Assembly: GCA_014058105.1 (NCBI GenBank)
Contig: JACGCM010001796.1
Coordinates: 434,001-498,000, forward strand
DNA length: 64,000 nucleotides
Origin: Kingdonia uniflora
Taxonomy: Eukaryota; Streptophyta; Magnoliopsida; Ranunculales; Circaeasteraceae
Direction of reading: 5' to 3'
Shown here piece by piece: positions 21,663 through 33,110 of this stretch; within the stretch, counting starts at the first letter, position 1, and the number at the start of each line of letters is the position of its first letter. The translations under genes were made by a program, and so were the position numbers. A model generated the notes under the pieces. It searched no databases. It was not told where the DNA came from and saw only the letters and a list, made by a program, of their open reading frames with translations.

Positions 21663-22469
21663 CATCCATCTCCTTTTAAACCATCTTAACCTTTCAAGTT
21701 TATAATGTGAGCACAACATCTAACATGGAAAAAATCTCATTATAAAAAATAACACTCCTCAAATTCAATTGGGTCTTAAGTAGCCCAATAAAGGAATTAT
21801 TTGAGGATGAATTATCCAAGGTAATTGAAAATAACTTTTTTTTAATCTCTCACTCAGACAAAAGAGTATAAATCTTCTCACAAATTGAAATCCAGTTGTG
21901 TGAAGAAGGCATATAATAGTTGAGCACTTTCTTCTCCAATTTCTACTCTTTGTTAGCAACGTGGGCTGTCAACGAGATATAACCATCGATCTTTTGTGAT
22001 CGAGCTCCACAAGTATGAGGTTAAACTTATTTTTCCATGAACTTCAACAACATCTTTTGAATCAGCCACTTCTATCTTTTATACATTTTAAGAATGTCAG
22101 CTTTCAAAGTATTCCTCGAAACTTGTTTGATATCGTGGGTTGTATATGTTGCATAGTTAAACACATTTCTTACTCCCTCGTATTAAACAAAACTAAAAGG
22201 GAGGGAGTGCCTAACGATGGCAACATTCACTAACTCATGAAAAAAATTAGGATCAAATTTAAATGACATCAACGACATATTAGACTCAGATTGGGATGAT
22301 ACCATTTGTCCCACATCACGACTAGTTCTTGCATTGCAAGCTTTTATATGTCATTTCATGTTACACATCCCACTTATCAAGTATGTGTGTTGGCAATAAT
22401 TGTATTTACATTTTTTGGTACCATCATCCCCTAAAGGTAATTCAGTAAAGAAATTCCAAACTTGAAAGT
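21663..22469 (-). pseudogene. hAT transposase, N-terminal half with BED finger (broken)
   Basis: Reading from 22469 downward: FQVWNFFTELPLGDDGT followed by a Cys/His stretch (KKCKYNYCQHTYL), a BED-type zinc finger. Next come IGQM-like and HSLPF blocks, then a region reading SITKD and DGYISLTAHVANKE. After that LFSITLDNSSSNN matches the conserved Asp-containing hAT block, and CCAHIINL matches the CxxH block of the catalytic region. Stops and at least two frameshifts are present, one of them a single-base shift next to the copia insertion. The N-terminus proper is displaced to the right of the Tat element or is absent. Confidence 0.85.
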
Positions 22470-22474
22470 GATTC

Positions 22475-22567
22475 GCTTGTTGAATCGAGCTGTTGATGTA
22501 GAGGTCGAGTAAATGTATGATGATCGAATATGGGGCTTGAGTTCGAGATTCGGAATAAGCCACTACA
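22475..22567 (-). repeat. Tat 3' LTR, truncated to 93 bp
   Basis: It matches 37727-37889 of the 5' LTR except for an internal loss of about 70 bp. The 3' part of this LTR (about 400 bp) is gone, yet GATTC, identical to the bases flanking the other end, follows immediately. Confidence 0.8.
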
Positions 22568-22581
22568 ACTGCCCCCTCTCA
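22568..22581 (-). promoter_or_regulatory. Tat polypurine tract
   Basis: On the minus strand GAGAGGGGGCAGT sits directly before the TGTAGTGGC start of the 3' LTR, the normal site for plus-strand priming. Confidence 0.7.
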
Positions 22582-22901
22582 GCCAAGATCATGAGAAGCA
22601 TCATGGGCAAGTTGTGCTGGTTGAGAAACATCATTAATAATGTATTTAATTCCCGGGGATCATTTCCAATGTTCATTCGTAAATATCAATTGTGGTTGTG
22701 GGGTTCCCTAGAACCAATGGCTTTGGTCAAGATTGATGCATTGGAATTCCTTTTGATATTGGGAATTTGGAACGTCGTCTTTAATGGTAATTGCAGTATA
22801 AATATTACTGTGGTTGGTTGTTGCAGTTGTTATTCACCAAGTACTTCTTTGACTCTATAGCTTCTGCAACTTTTCTTCTCTGTATCTGATATATTGAGAG
22901 G

Positions 22902-23222
22902 ATGGTGACTACCAGACGACAGTCTCGCAAGGCTAGGGTTCTTGCTAAAGTGCAAGAGTTGCAGTTCCGGTACTTTGAGACCTAGTCTTTGGACCTTCAT
23001 ACTCCGATTCTGGTGTGTCCTACCTACCACGGTATGATGTATGAAGAGGTGGAGGAGGTGAATGACAATTACTACCAAATGGTCCACTTTCAATATATGG
23101 TGACGTTGGGGGAGGGGTACAGGGATGGTATGCACCTTCTGACAGAGGATGTAGTTACGGCGGTGGATAAAGCGGCTGGTGTTCGTCCGAAGAAATCTCG
23201 CCGGTACCCTGCTGGTGAGTGA
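22902..23222 (+). pseudogene. Unknown ORF in Tat extra region, antisense to pol
   Basis: An ATG at 22902 opens a frame beginning MVTTRRQSRKARVLAKVQEL. It has one internal stop near 22984 and continues through EEVEEVNDNYYQMVHFQYM to 23222. It has basic N-terminal and acidic middle parts. No family was recognised. It is antisense to the retrotransposon genes and lies close to the 3' LTR. Confidence 0.4.
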
Positions 23223-24615
23223 ATTCTATAAAAAAATGAAATCATTCTTCTTTCTCTGCCACACGGAGGTGGTGGGGGTTATAGAGGAAGAAGGGAGACG
23301 GATAGTGGAAGCATGCTTCCATTTTTCATCTTCAGGCTCTGTTACAACCATCTTCTTTTTTCTTGAAGAAGAGTTTCGATCTGTAATGTAATATGTTGAT
23401 CACTCTATAAGAAAGTTCTAAGGTTCTGCAATAAATATTTGAGCTAATGAAAATGTCTTGTTGTGTGTCAATTTGGTATTGTAGTTCGAACTAAAAATTA
23501 TATGTCTAGCATACTTATGAAATGCTTTGTTTGATAAAACGAACTGTGAAATGGCAACTCGAACTGTTAATGAATCAAAGTGTGTGATAGAAAATGAAAA
23601 TAGCGAAAAAGAATTTTGGAGGTCGAAAATATGTTAAAATGTGGTAGTTATGTGTGTCAAACTGATTTTTTTTATTAGAGCGAGCTACTAGACATCAGTC
23701 TATGGCAGGATTGATGTGCTGAATCAAAAAGGCGAACTGCGGTGAACTTAGTAAGTATGTAAATCAATGGAAATGAGCTCACAAATAAAAATGATCGAAA
23801 TATAACGAGGGTGCTTGGAGAAGTCAAGCTTAACTAAATGGCTAGTATGAGAGTAATGCTTCAGATGTGATTGGTATGTATATGGGTTATTAAAATTGTC
23901 TAGGCAACTAGGAGAATGCTTTTATCGAACTGTTTATAGGATTTGTGATCTATCATCCTGGAATTACCTAAGATTGTGTTATGCGAACTGATTGTAGATA
24001 TTTCGATCTAACATCTTAGAATTGTGTAATGGTTTTTAACACAGTTGTCATTTTCAATATGCGGACTTCCGTGGACTAGATCGTTAGAGTTCCAACGAAT
24101 TATGCCTTATTATAGGAGGCAAAGTATGTTGCTAGCATGCAAGTATCATTTATTGGTGATAGAGGATGTTTATTTCGTACTTCAAGATTTTGGTGAATTG
24201 ACGGTCCTTTAGGGAAATTGTTTCAAACTGCTTGAAAAATTCCTTAATGTAGTTGGATAAATGATATTTGTATGTAGGTGATTGGTTGTAACTGCTTATG
24301 GACGGACTTGGCTAGTCTGTGCGAGCTCGATCTGTTCGGATGCATCATCTGTGCGCAATATGAATAAGATCCCCTTAGGATATACTTCTTAAAATAGAAA
24401 GCAATAGTTGTCAAAATATTCCTGACATTCTGCTGATATCATTGCTACTAAAAATTTATTCCTGTAGAATATATCTTCCCTCAAAATATGTTTGGTAGGC
24501 GACATTAGTGGTATAAACAGATCTCCATGTTAGTTATATAGGATCTTGATCCTTTGGTGTTATGCATTGTACTCTTCTACAGTAAAAGCTTGTTATTGGT
24601 TGATTGGAAGTTATC

Positions 24616-24914
24616 ATGGTGAGGATACGTTCTCAGCATGTTCGTCATGCGATGGAAGGTAGGCTAAACTTCAAGGTGGCCGAACTCTGTGAGCGGTACT
24701 TTTACCTACTGCCTTATAATGTTGTGTTACCAGAGTAACTGTTGTAGCTGAACGGTTTGGATGATGAAGCTAGACGTGTAGAGTATGATCATTATTTCTG
24801 GTGTGATGTGTTCCATGAGTTACTGCTGGATACAACTCTGCGAGAATAGGTGTTCGAGAGATCACACGAGATAAACTGGCTGAAGAGGACGATAGGGCAG
24901 CAGGAGGGGGGATA
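24616..24914 (+). pseudogene. Second unknown ORF in Tat extra region, broken
   Basis: A frame starting MVRIRSQHVRHAMEGRLNF has a similar basic start to the ORF at 22902 and continues with several in-frame stops (near 24738 and 24848) to about 24914. The similar openings suggest the two may be diverged duplicates, but the resemblance is short. The intervening 23223-24615 shows no recognisable coding content. Confidence 0.35.
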
Positions 24915-25644
24915 ATTCCATGTGATGAAGTGAATCACCTGGGCTGCTTTAAATGTAACTATATGTGAATGTAAGCTCGAGCTGTGATAGCTCGAAATGA
25001 ATAAGTAATGTGTTTGCAGTATTTTGTGTTTATTATCTATTGAATGTGGAATAATGTAAATTGAATCTACAAACTGAAAAGTATGATTAATGTGTTTGTT
25101 TAGCTGCTGATGTAACAGATACTATGGATTACAGTTGTCTTATTCTAATAGTTGTATTGATAATTCCAAAAATTGAATATTTATTATTTATAGGAATGAC
25201 GTACGGTGTGGTACGATCTTGATTTAGTATAAAAGCAAGGTGATGGATCGTGTAGATTGTCGTAGGATGGAGGGACGAAATTGTTTAATGGTTGAAGGCA
25301 GATACAGGCGTGATAATAGTAAACGTTATCACAAATGTCATGATAATGTTGTGAGGCAAAAAAATGTATCTATAGGGGCAGTAGGGGGTGACCGACACGT
25401 GTCTGAAAGAGCCGTCGTTTCAAAAACCGAATGAGAGTAAAAATTTGTTTCTCTCTTTCTTTCCCTCATAAATTATCTACAGTTAGGGAGAAAAAAGTGG
25501 TGTAACCAGTGTTTCTAGAGAGAGAAAATGCTTGAGTTCTGAGTATAATTTCATTGAGAAGGCTTCATCTAGTAAAATAAATTTGTTGGAGAAACAACGT
25601 GTTTTTTATACTTTGGTGTTTATTTATTTATTTTGGGTTTCAGG

Positions 25645-26931
25645 ATCCACCCATTGAAATAACTTTGGTTGAAGAGGCCGATGCCACTGCTGATGACGAC
25701 AAGAGTCAGAAACTTATCCTTCGTAACAAACTATTCAATATAAGTTGTCATTTTATTTAATTTTTGCATATGTTTAATTATAGGTTTTTTTTACTTAATT
25801 TATAATGTTTATACGGATATTAGACTTAATTCCCGATGTTTAGCAAAAAAACAATTTTAGTCCTCAATTTGTAGTTTTGAATTTAAAATTATAAATAAAT
25901 AAATCGTAGCCTCGAGATACTCACCGTACAGTAATCAGACGATCCAATTTCAACAAATGTTAAAGATAACTTTGCCCTTTTTGAATTTAAATTAAAAAAA
26001 TCAAAAAATAAACCGCAGCCTCGAGATATTTACCGTACAGTAATCGGACGATCCAAATTTTAAGTTGGTTAAGAACTGACAGATGAATGACACGCGTAAA
26101 CAATTTTTAAGTTTAAACATCTCATGTGATTTGCACGTGTTGAACACAAGTGTACTTTAGTCTTTGCCAAACAACTGCCATATTTTAACTTGGTCAACTG
26201 CAAATCTATGGCTAAAATTGTTTTTTGCTAAACAACAGGACTATAGTCTAATATTCGTATAAACATTAGGACTTAAGTCAAAATCACCCGTTTACCATAT
26301 AAATTAAATTATATAAGTTAAAAATTTATTGTAGGATATAAACGATGGATTTAGGTTTTTGGCAATAGTTGTTTCCAAAGTGGTTAGCCTCTTTATTGGG
26401 AAAGAGCGTGTGTCAACTGCTTTTAATACTGCAAATTAAATATATGAGGAGGTTGGGGCTCCTCAGATTGGCTACTTGCCGATCATGGATTACAAAGCAG
26501 CTGGCGATAATCTTCTATTTGAAGTTATTTTGGGATATTTTAGACAATTTGACCTCATAGAAGAACATAATAAATTTGTTAGATCCATAGTCAAGAGAGG
26601 TGAATCCTGCAAGTTTGTCAAAGTCGAGCACCATATGACATTTGGCAAATATGAGGAAGTGGGTTTCCGAATGCTTCCGGAGAAGAGGTATCTCCTTGTG
26701 AAAGAACCTGATGTTGACATTTTCTATAAAAAAATTAATAATGCAGAAGATGCGAAAGATGAAGAAGAGATTCAAGCTGTTGCGCGAACTGCTGATGGGT
26801 CGGATGATGATGATGTAGGAGGAGCTCGTGCAAACTCTGATGATGAGGCTGACATCAATGACGATGATAACGAGGTGAGAAAAAGTTTAAAATTTAACAG
26901 TGTTTTTACTGATTTATGGTTTTTATCTTAG
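25645..26931 (+). pseudogene. Spliced-gene-like exons of unknown family, acidic tail
   Basis: After a good acceptor (TGGGTTTCAG) an exon-like stretch at 25645-25735 reads DPPIEITLVEEADATADDD. A second acceptor (TTATTGTAG, 26326-26334) opens 26335-26931. That reads VVSKVVSLFIGKERVSTAF, one stop, VGAPQIGYLPIMDYKAAGDN and FEVILGYFRQFDLIEEHN, then a strongly acidic tail. The intron-like gap holds a MITE (25791-26280). The intron-exon structure is unlike retrotransposon ORFs, so it could be a captured host gene fragment. I do not recognise the protein. Confidence 0.45.
25791..26280. mobile_element. MITE with long inverted repeats
   Basis: About 60 bp at 25795-25860 recurs as an inverted copy at 26211-26280. 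Shared blocks are ATGTTTATACG, ATATTAGACT and TGTTTAGCAAAAAA. The interior carries two direct copies of a 44-bp block starting CGYAGCCTCGAGATA (near 25907 and 26014). A target-site duplication could not be fixed. Confidence 0.7.
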
Positions 26932-27239
26932 CATGATTTGTGATTTGGAGTAGAAGTTAGGGTTACAATGAATTCGTATTTTTTAGGGTTTTGGATTGTT
27001 CGAATGTAGTTGATTGTAAAATTTTGCGTGTAAATATGTGAATTTAGACAATATATTTGTATTTTGGAGAAAAAATCAATAGTGGTGAGCATCTGTAATT
27101 GTAGTTAAAAAAGGCATAAAAGGTAATATGAAATTAAAGTCCCAATCTTTTCAGAAAAGGAGTTATGAATGTGTTGTAGTACTGCTCCACACAATTAAAT
27201 GGGAATGTGTTTGAAATGATGAGGGTGTATGAGGCGTTG

Positions 27240-28669
27240 AATGAGAAATGGAGAGAGAACGAAACTAGGAAATAGTTCGTTGCAGCTGACGTACTAAATT
27301 TTTACAAAATAAAGTATGTCAAGCCCGTAGTTGTGGTTACCTGTTTAAGGATTCGTCTAGGCAAAAAAAAATTGACTTCGAATCCGCTGGTAGATCTTGG
27401 AATGACCACCTTGTATTGGTAAGGGGTCATTGTATGCAGGTTCCAGATGAACCAGCGCTCGACCTGGACCATAAATATTTTAATCTGAGTAAGTAACGCC
27501 TGCTAACTTGATCGAATATCAGTTTATCTGGGAGCTACTAATCATTTCCTTTATTTTGTCTGTCAGGTCCTGATCCCAAATCCTTCCCTGATAAAACCAG
27601 TTTGTTCGACTGCGTAGCCCTCAAACAGGTCGAGTTGAAGCAAGTGCTCGGAGAGTTGAATATCTGTAAGAATAAAAGGGTAGACTCCAGAGTTCCAAAA
27701 GTATAACGAGCTCACGAAAATCGAGCTATGGCTGAGAAGATTATAAAGGAGACCCTTCTTCCTTTATGGGATTTGACTGGTATCCCTCGACCACTGGCAG
27801 GGAGTTTGAGTGGTGCGCGAAAGCTCTGTAGGTAAAAAAAAATACTATAAGAATCTTCCCATTTTGCAGTGGGGGTAGTACAAGAGAAAAAGGATGGCCA
27901 ACTAGCTGTCCTGGGTGTGGTGGGGCATTCGCTAGTGCATGAGGTCATTCCTCTAGAGGTAGAAAAGAGGTCTCTAAAAAGGAAACAACATTTGATCAAA
28001 GGTAGTGACCAAGCTAAGGCTAAGGTTGTGGCCAAGCCGAGGGGCAGAGAATAGAGGTATTTTAAGATGGCTTGGACTGAGATGAGACAGCTCGAATAGG
28101 TGTTTCAAGAGCAAACAACGAATGTACATATTAATATTCTCTATTTATTGTATTGTGGTTGATATGTGTATTGCTGATCTCGTGTATTGTATTGACAACT
28201 CTCGATATTGTTAAAGGGGGCTACAAATTTTATTGAAAAGTAAAACCAAAAGTATTTAGAGCTTACTCAGATGATCGATGCTCAAACAGCTCAAATGAAG
28301 GAGCTCGAGGAGGAGCTCAAAAAGGAGAAAGAGAGCAAGGCAAAAGAGGTGAAGGCTGCTGAAGAGTGGTATGCGGAATTGTCTGAGCGTGAAAAGACCC
28401 TGGCGAAAGCTTTTGCAGAGGTGATGGTTGGCATAAATAATATGATCCAATCCTACCGTAATTTTGGGTTAACCAAGACCAATATCAATCTGGGCCTAGA
28501 GGGTAGGTTCTAAGAGATAGTTTTTTCTTCGGATGCGGAAGATGAACCAGTTGAAGATGTCCTTGCTCTCGTGAATATACCCTCCTTGCAAACAGAGCAA
28601 GTTCCAGCTCCTGGTACTGCAGTGGAGCTACTGTCTGAGGTAGAGAGTAGGGTTTAAAAGAGGCTTATG
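27240..28669 (+). pseudogene. Antisense ORF resembling the plant 'putative gypsy type transposon' domain
   Basis: The broken frame reads CGYLFKDSSRQKKIDFESAG, then SWNDHLVLVRGHCMQVPDEP. This resembles the Pfam family once named putative gypsy-type transposon (PF04195), known from the extra ORFs of plant gypsy elements. After an intron-like gap come PDPKSFPDKTSLFD, a basic stretch (RSLKRKQHLIKGSDQ) and a charged coiled coil at 28271-28513 (QMKELEEELKKEKESKAKEV). Stops lie near 27285, 27703, 28052, 28099 and 28511. The family match is by eye and needs a profile search. Confidence 0.45.
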
Positions 28670-29019
28670 TAGAGCTTTTAAAGGAAAAAGGTATAGTACT
28701 TGACCCAGCTCGAGTTATGTTTTTAGCTCAAGAGACACGCAATCATCATAGCGTAGAGGCAAAAAAGTGTTTAGCTAGCTCTAGTGTGTCTGTCATATGG
28801 GGTGACATAAGTCTCTTACCTGATGCTCTTGGCTTTGTGTAGGATCGAAGAATAATGAGGATTTTATTTTTCAAAATAAGGAAAGAATAGATAGAGGTAC
28901 AAGGCAAGTTAAAGGGAGAGTTAAGTGAGTTGCAAAACGTGATGAAGCAAAGTACGGAGCAAAATTCCTCGCAGGAAAATCAACTTATAAAAGAAACAAC
29001 TGCTATAAAGATGGTATAA

Positions 29020-30962
29020 AGGGAATTAAAAGCGTTGGGTGTATTGCAGAAGAATACGCGTAAGCGCCTGCACAAAGCGCATATGCAATTGAAGGAGCAT
29101 TTGTATCTAACGCGAGCAAAGGTCACAGCTCAAACGGATCATGAACGTCATATAGAGAGCGTGATTGAGTTTTATGAAGGATATTTGGCAAAGGTAGAGA
29201 ACGAATTTAGGAAGTATATTATGGATTGTGGGAAAGACTTTGATGTAGAGAACAAAAAAGCTGAAAACATGTAGTTTACGAAGGATGAGGAGGGAAAAGG
29301 TGTTGAAAAACCGGCTCCTAGACTGGCACAAAATTTGTTAGAGGAGGTCAAGAGTCTGATACCTCAGTCACGGCGAAAGTAGCGCCAGCAGGAGGTGGTG
29401 ACCTTTGTAACATCTTTGGATGTGCAGGTAGATAGGTCTAGGAGATCGAGAAATAGAGGGCAATCCTCTCGTAGTACGAGGGAGTAAATTATTTATGTTG
29501 TTCCATAACTTGCATATGCAGTAGATATTTGTATATTGTTTTGATGATAAATAAACTTGTCCTATTTGTAATGATAAAAAACATATGAATAGGGATGTAG
29601 ATTGATCATACACAAGTAATTTATTATCGTGAGATCGATCAAACACAATTGTTATGAGTAAAATTGTGAGTTGTAACGATATTTAAACTGCTTTGATGTA
29701 CAATCTGTGTTGGATGTAAGTTGAAACTATTAACGCAGGTCGAACTTGCAGAGGTTCAAAGTCAGTGTGAAGTGTTGCGCGTTTTGAAAAAAAAATTGAA
29801 TGCTGATTTGATCTTCTATTGTGAAGCACTAAAAAATGTTACTGAGTTAAATGTAAAAATGGAGGTGATGATGATTGAAGAGCAATGTACGGTAGGTCGT
29901 TTGACCGAACAATTGGAAAGAAAGGAGGCTGAACTAGCCAGTGTGCAAGAAAAAGTGGTAAAATTAAATGAGGTTGTAAAGATAAAGGAGTTGGACATTG
30001 AAAAGGCTCAATGTCATATAAGTAATATCTCAAAACGAATAGCCCAGCAAGAGACGGAATTAATACCTGCGCAAATTAAAATGACAGAGTTGTTGGCGAT
30101 GTTAAAGAAAGAATAAGATTGTGTTAAGTGCTTGCAGGTTCGGATAAACACGTTAGAGGCAGAAGTAGCCAGTGTGTGAGCTGCTGTGGGGAAGGTAGAT
30201 TAGCGGGCCAAAGAGTTTAAAAAAATGTGAAATGCTGTAAAAAATAATGAAAAGAAGTTGGATGAAGTAAATAACAAGCAGAATGAGTTAGCAAAAATGT
30301 AATGGGTTAAGATAGGGAACTTAGAGGACTCCATTCAAGTATTGGAGTTAGACCTTATAGAATATCGGACATCAATGAAGAAGCTAACTAGTTCGAATAA
30401 CAAATTGGGGGCGGATCTTGTGACAACTCAACGAAATCTTAACATAGAGGTTGATGAGAGGCGTCATAGTCGGTTTGTTATTGAGGAATCATTGGCTATG
30501 TTGGGACAAATGGATGAATTTATGACGATGATGGAAGCACATAATAAAACTTCTGTTGAGGAAAAGTTGGTGATGGAGGCTCATTGTATAAAGTTGTAAA
30601 TTTTTCTAAATGAGGCAAATGGAAAGATTGCAGAGCTTGCCATACCTGACAAGGCTAAGGTCGAGGAAAATGAAGTGTGTAATAAAAAAATGGCGATAGT
30701 GTTTACCTTTTTTGTATTCGAGCTCAAGAGACTGGAAAAAGAAACAAACACGATTCATGGCAGCATAATCGCGAATGGTGTAAAGTATGACATGCAGCTA
30801 GTACGGACTGAATATTTGGATCATGTTTTGTCAAAATTTGGCATTCTTATAAAGAACAAAATTTATGAAGGAAGACAAATTGTGGCTTCGAGGCCACCAG
30901 AGCTGATGCTTCTGCAACCTTTGGAAATGGGGGTAAGTTCGCGTGATGGTCATTCGGACTGA
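29020..30962 (+). pseudogene. Series of antisense coiled-coil ORF pieces
   Basis: Open stretches at 29035-29274, 29721-30116, 30342-30599 and 30675-30962 are separated by single stops or short gaps. All are rich in E, K, L and Q with heptad-like spacing (for example LERKEAELASVQEKVVKLNE). They look like one long coiled-coil protein decayed by point mutations, continuing the ORF that starts near 27240. No enzymatic motif is visible. Confidence 0.45.
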
Positions 30963-31166
30963 ACTACGTATTATTGGGGAACTAGTACGGACTGAATATT
31001 TGGATCGTGTTATGTCAAAATTTGGCGTTCTTATAAACAACTAATTTTATGAATGAAGACAAATTGTGGCTGCGAGGGCACCAGAGCTGATGCTTCTGCA
31101 ACCTTTGGAAATTAGGGTAAGTTCGCTTGATGGTCATTCAGACTGAACTGCGTATTATAGGGGCAT
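30797..31166. repeat. Tandem duplication, 184-bp period
   Basis: CTAGTACGGACTGAATATTT begins at 30798 and again at 30982, and the following 180 bp correspond almost base for base. The second copy lacks the open frame of the first because of small changes, so the duplication is probably recent relative to ORF decay. Confidence 0.9.
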
Positions 31167-31329
31167 TCGTATTGATTGCAAACGGATCAATCTTACATCA
31201 TCAGTTAAAATATAGTAGATAGAGTGTGAAGGTTATGCTATAAAAAAACTTGACTGATAGTAGAATTAGTGATCTGTATGTATTTGTATCGAATTTTGAT
31301 GACCAATTGTGGTTTTGATATGTGTAATC

Positions 31330-31800
31330 TATTAGTCGAATTGGGGAACCAATAACCGACTTGTAATATAATAGAAGATTGACCTGTAATGTATTAGAAA
31401 ATTAAATTGGACGAACCAATAATCGATCTGCAGCATAATAGAAGATCGAATTGCGTAAAACAATAACTGACCTTTTATGTATTAGAAGATCGAATTGGAA
31501 GAACTAATAACCAATCTGTAATATTATAGTAAAATTGGGGTTATCCCATTGGTTATCTGTGATATAATAGATGTGATTTGTATATATGATATAGTAGAAT
31601 AGTACTTGTATGAGATAGTAGAAAAGTATTGTAATGTAGGTCGATCAAACACAAATATTTCATTAATGTAAGAATGACGTACACAAATATAAGAGATAGT
31701 AGAAGAGGTGCGAGATAATATAAGAGTACTCTGATGTAGGTCGGTCAAACACAAGTATTTCATTAATGTAAGAACGATGTACAAAATGTAAGAGATAGTA
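31330..31800. repeat. Degenerate minisatellites downstream of pol
   Basis: At 31330-31560 there are four or five loose copies of a 50-60-bp unit (GATCGAATTGG...CCAATAAC...TAATATAATAGAA). At 31636-31800 two copies of a roughly 100-bp unit carry AAACACAARTATTTCATTAATGTAAG. They lie between pol and the antisense ORFs. Confidence 0.75.
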
Positions 31801-31822
31801 GAATGTAAACTGTGATGGGTTG

Positions 31823-33110
31823 TTATCTGCAATATAACTTCAACCTCTTCGTACTCCAAGGATTAGGTACTCGATCTCCATCGGATGTAATGAGGTCGTA
31901 AGAGCCGAGGCCGCTTTTGCCGATAACAATAAAAGGTCCTTCCCAAATTTTTATGAGTTTCCCAACATTAATTTCCTTTATATATTTTGGGATATCTCGT
32001 AAGACAATATTTTTAATATCGAATACTCTATGATGAACTTGTTTATTATATGATTTTTCTAAAGCTTGATGGTACCTTCCCAAGTTTATGACTGCTCTGT
32101 CTCATGTTACGTCTATCCAGTTTATGTACATGCCAACTGGAACTCATTTTCTTCATCAGTCATGGTATGATCGCGTAGTGGGTGATGATATTGAGTGAGG
32201 ATAATTGCTTCGGTACCGTAAGCTAATAAGAATGGTGTACATCTAGTCGACACTTGAGGTGTTGTTCGGTATGCCCATAACACGTGCGGTAATTCTTGTA
32301 TCCAATTACCTTTATTCTCTGTCAAACATTTTTTTATTTCTTCGACTATCGAACGATTGGTGATTTCGGCCTAACCATTTCCTTGTATGTAATAAGGATT
32401 TGAAGGAGAATGGATGATGTTATGCTGGCTGAGGAAGTTAACGACCTTGGAACCAATGAACTATGGTCCATTATCTATTCTGACAAGGTGGGGGCAACCG
32501 AATCGTATAATAATATTTTTCCAAATCAACTTGATGACTTCATCTTCACGCGTTCGACTCAAAGGAACTGTTTCTACCTACTTGGTGAAGTAGTTTGTTG
32601 CTACTAGGAGGTGTTTTCACTTTCCTAGTGCAATTGGAAATTCTTCCACGAGGTCGAGGGCCCATTTTTTGAATGGCCAAACAACTTTGCTAGAGTGGAG
32701 TTTTAAAGCCGAAGCTCGAATTTTGAGTCCATGTCGTTGGGAGACATCACATTTGCTTGCATATTCGATGGCTTGAGCTTTCATTTTAGGCCAAAATACT
32801 TCTTGAGTAATAGTTCGGTTTGCTAGGGATCATCCTGCCGTGTGGGATCCGTAAGTGCCTTAGTGTAAATCGTGTAGGAAATCTTGGGCATTCTTTTCAG
32901 ATAAGCATTCGAGATAGAGCCATGTAACCGAACTCTTGTAAAAGAGATTGTTAACCATGGTATATCGTTTAGCATTGTCTATCAGTCATCTTCTTTCGCT
33001 GATATATTCGGGGAGTTTGCCATCCAATATGTTGTTTGGTCTGATATATGTGAGGAAAGGTCATATCTAATCGTCTTTGACCTCTTTGTATCCCCCATTA
33101 TTAATGACAT
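31823..33110 (-). pseudogene. Tat integrase remnant
   Basis: Reading downward, a degraded catalytic core around 32600-32700 contains an ALGK...LLVATNYFTK-like block. The C-terminal parts are well preserved: LPHVLWAYRTTPQVSTRCTP with FLLAYGTEA (32122-32325), and 31823-32083 with a WEGPF and PWSTKRLKLY ending typical of Tat and Athila integrases. Stops separate the pieces. The frame ends at 31823 next to the minisatellites. Confidence 0.8.

Noticed and set aside
30797..31166. CRISPR-like array
   Set aside because: There are only two long copies without spacers, in a plant retrotransposon. No other array-like pattern exists in the window.
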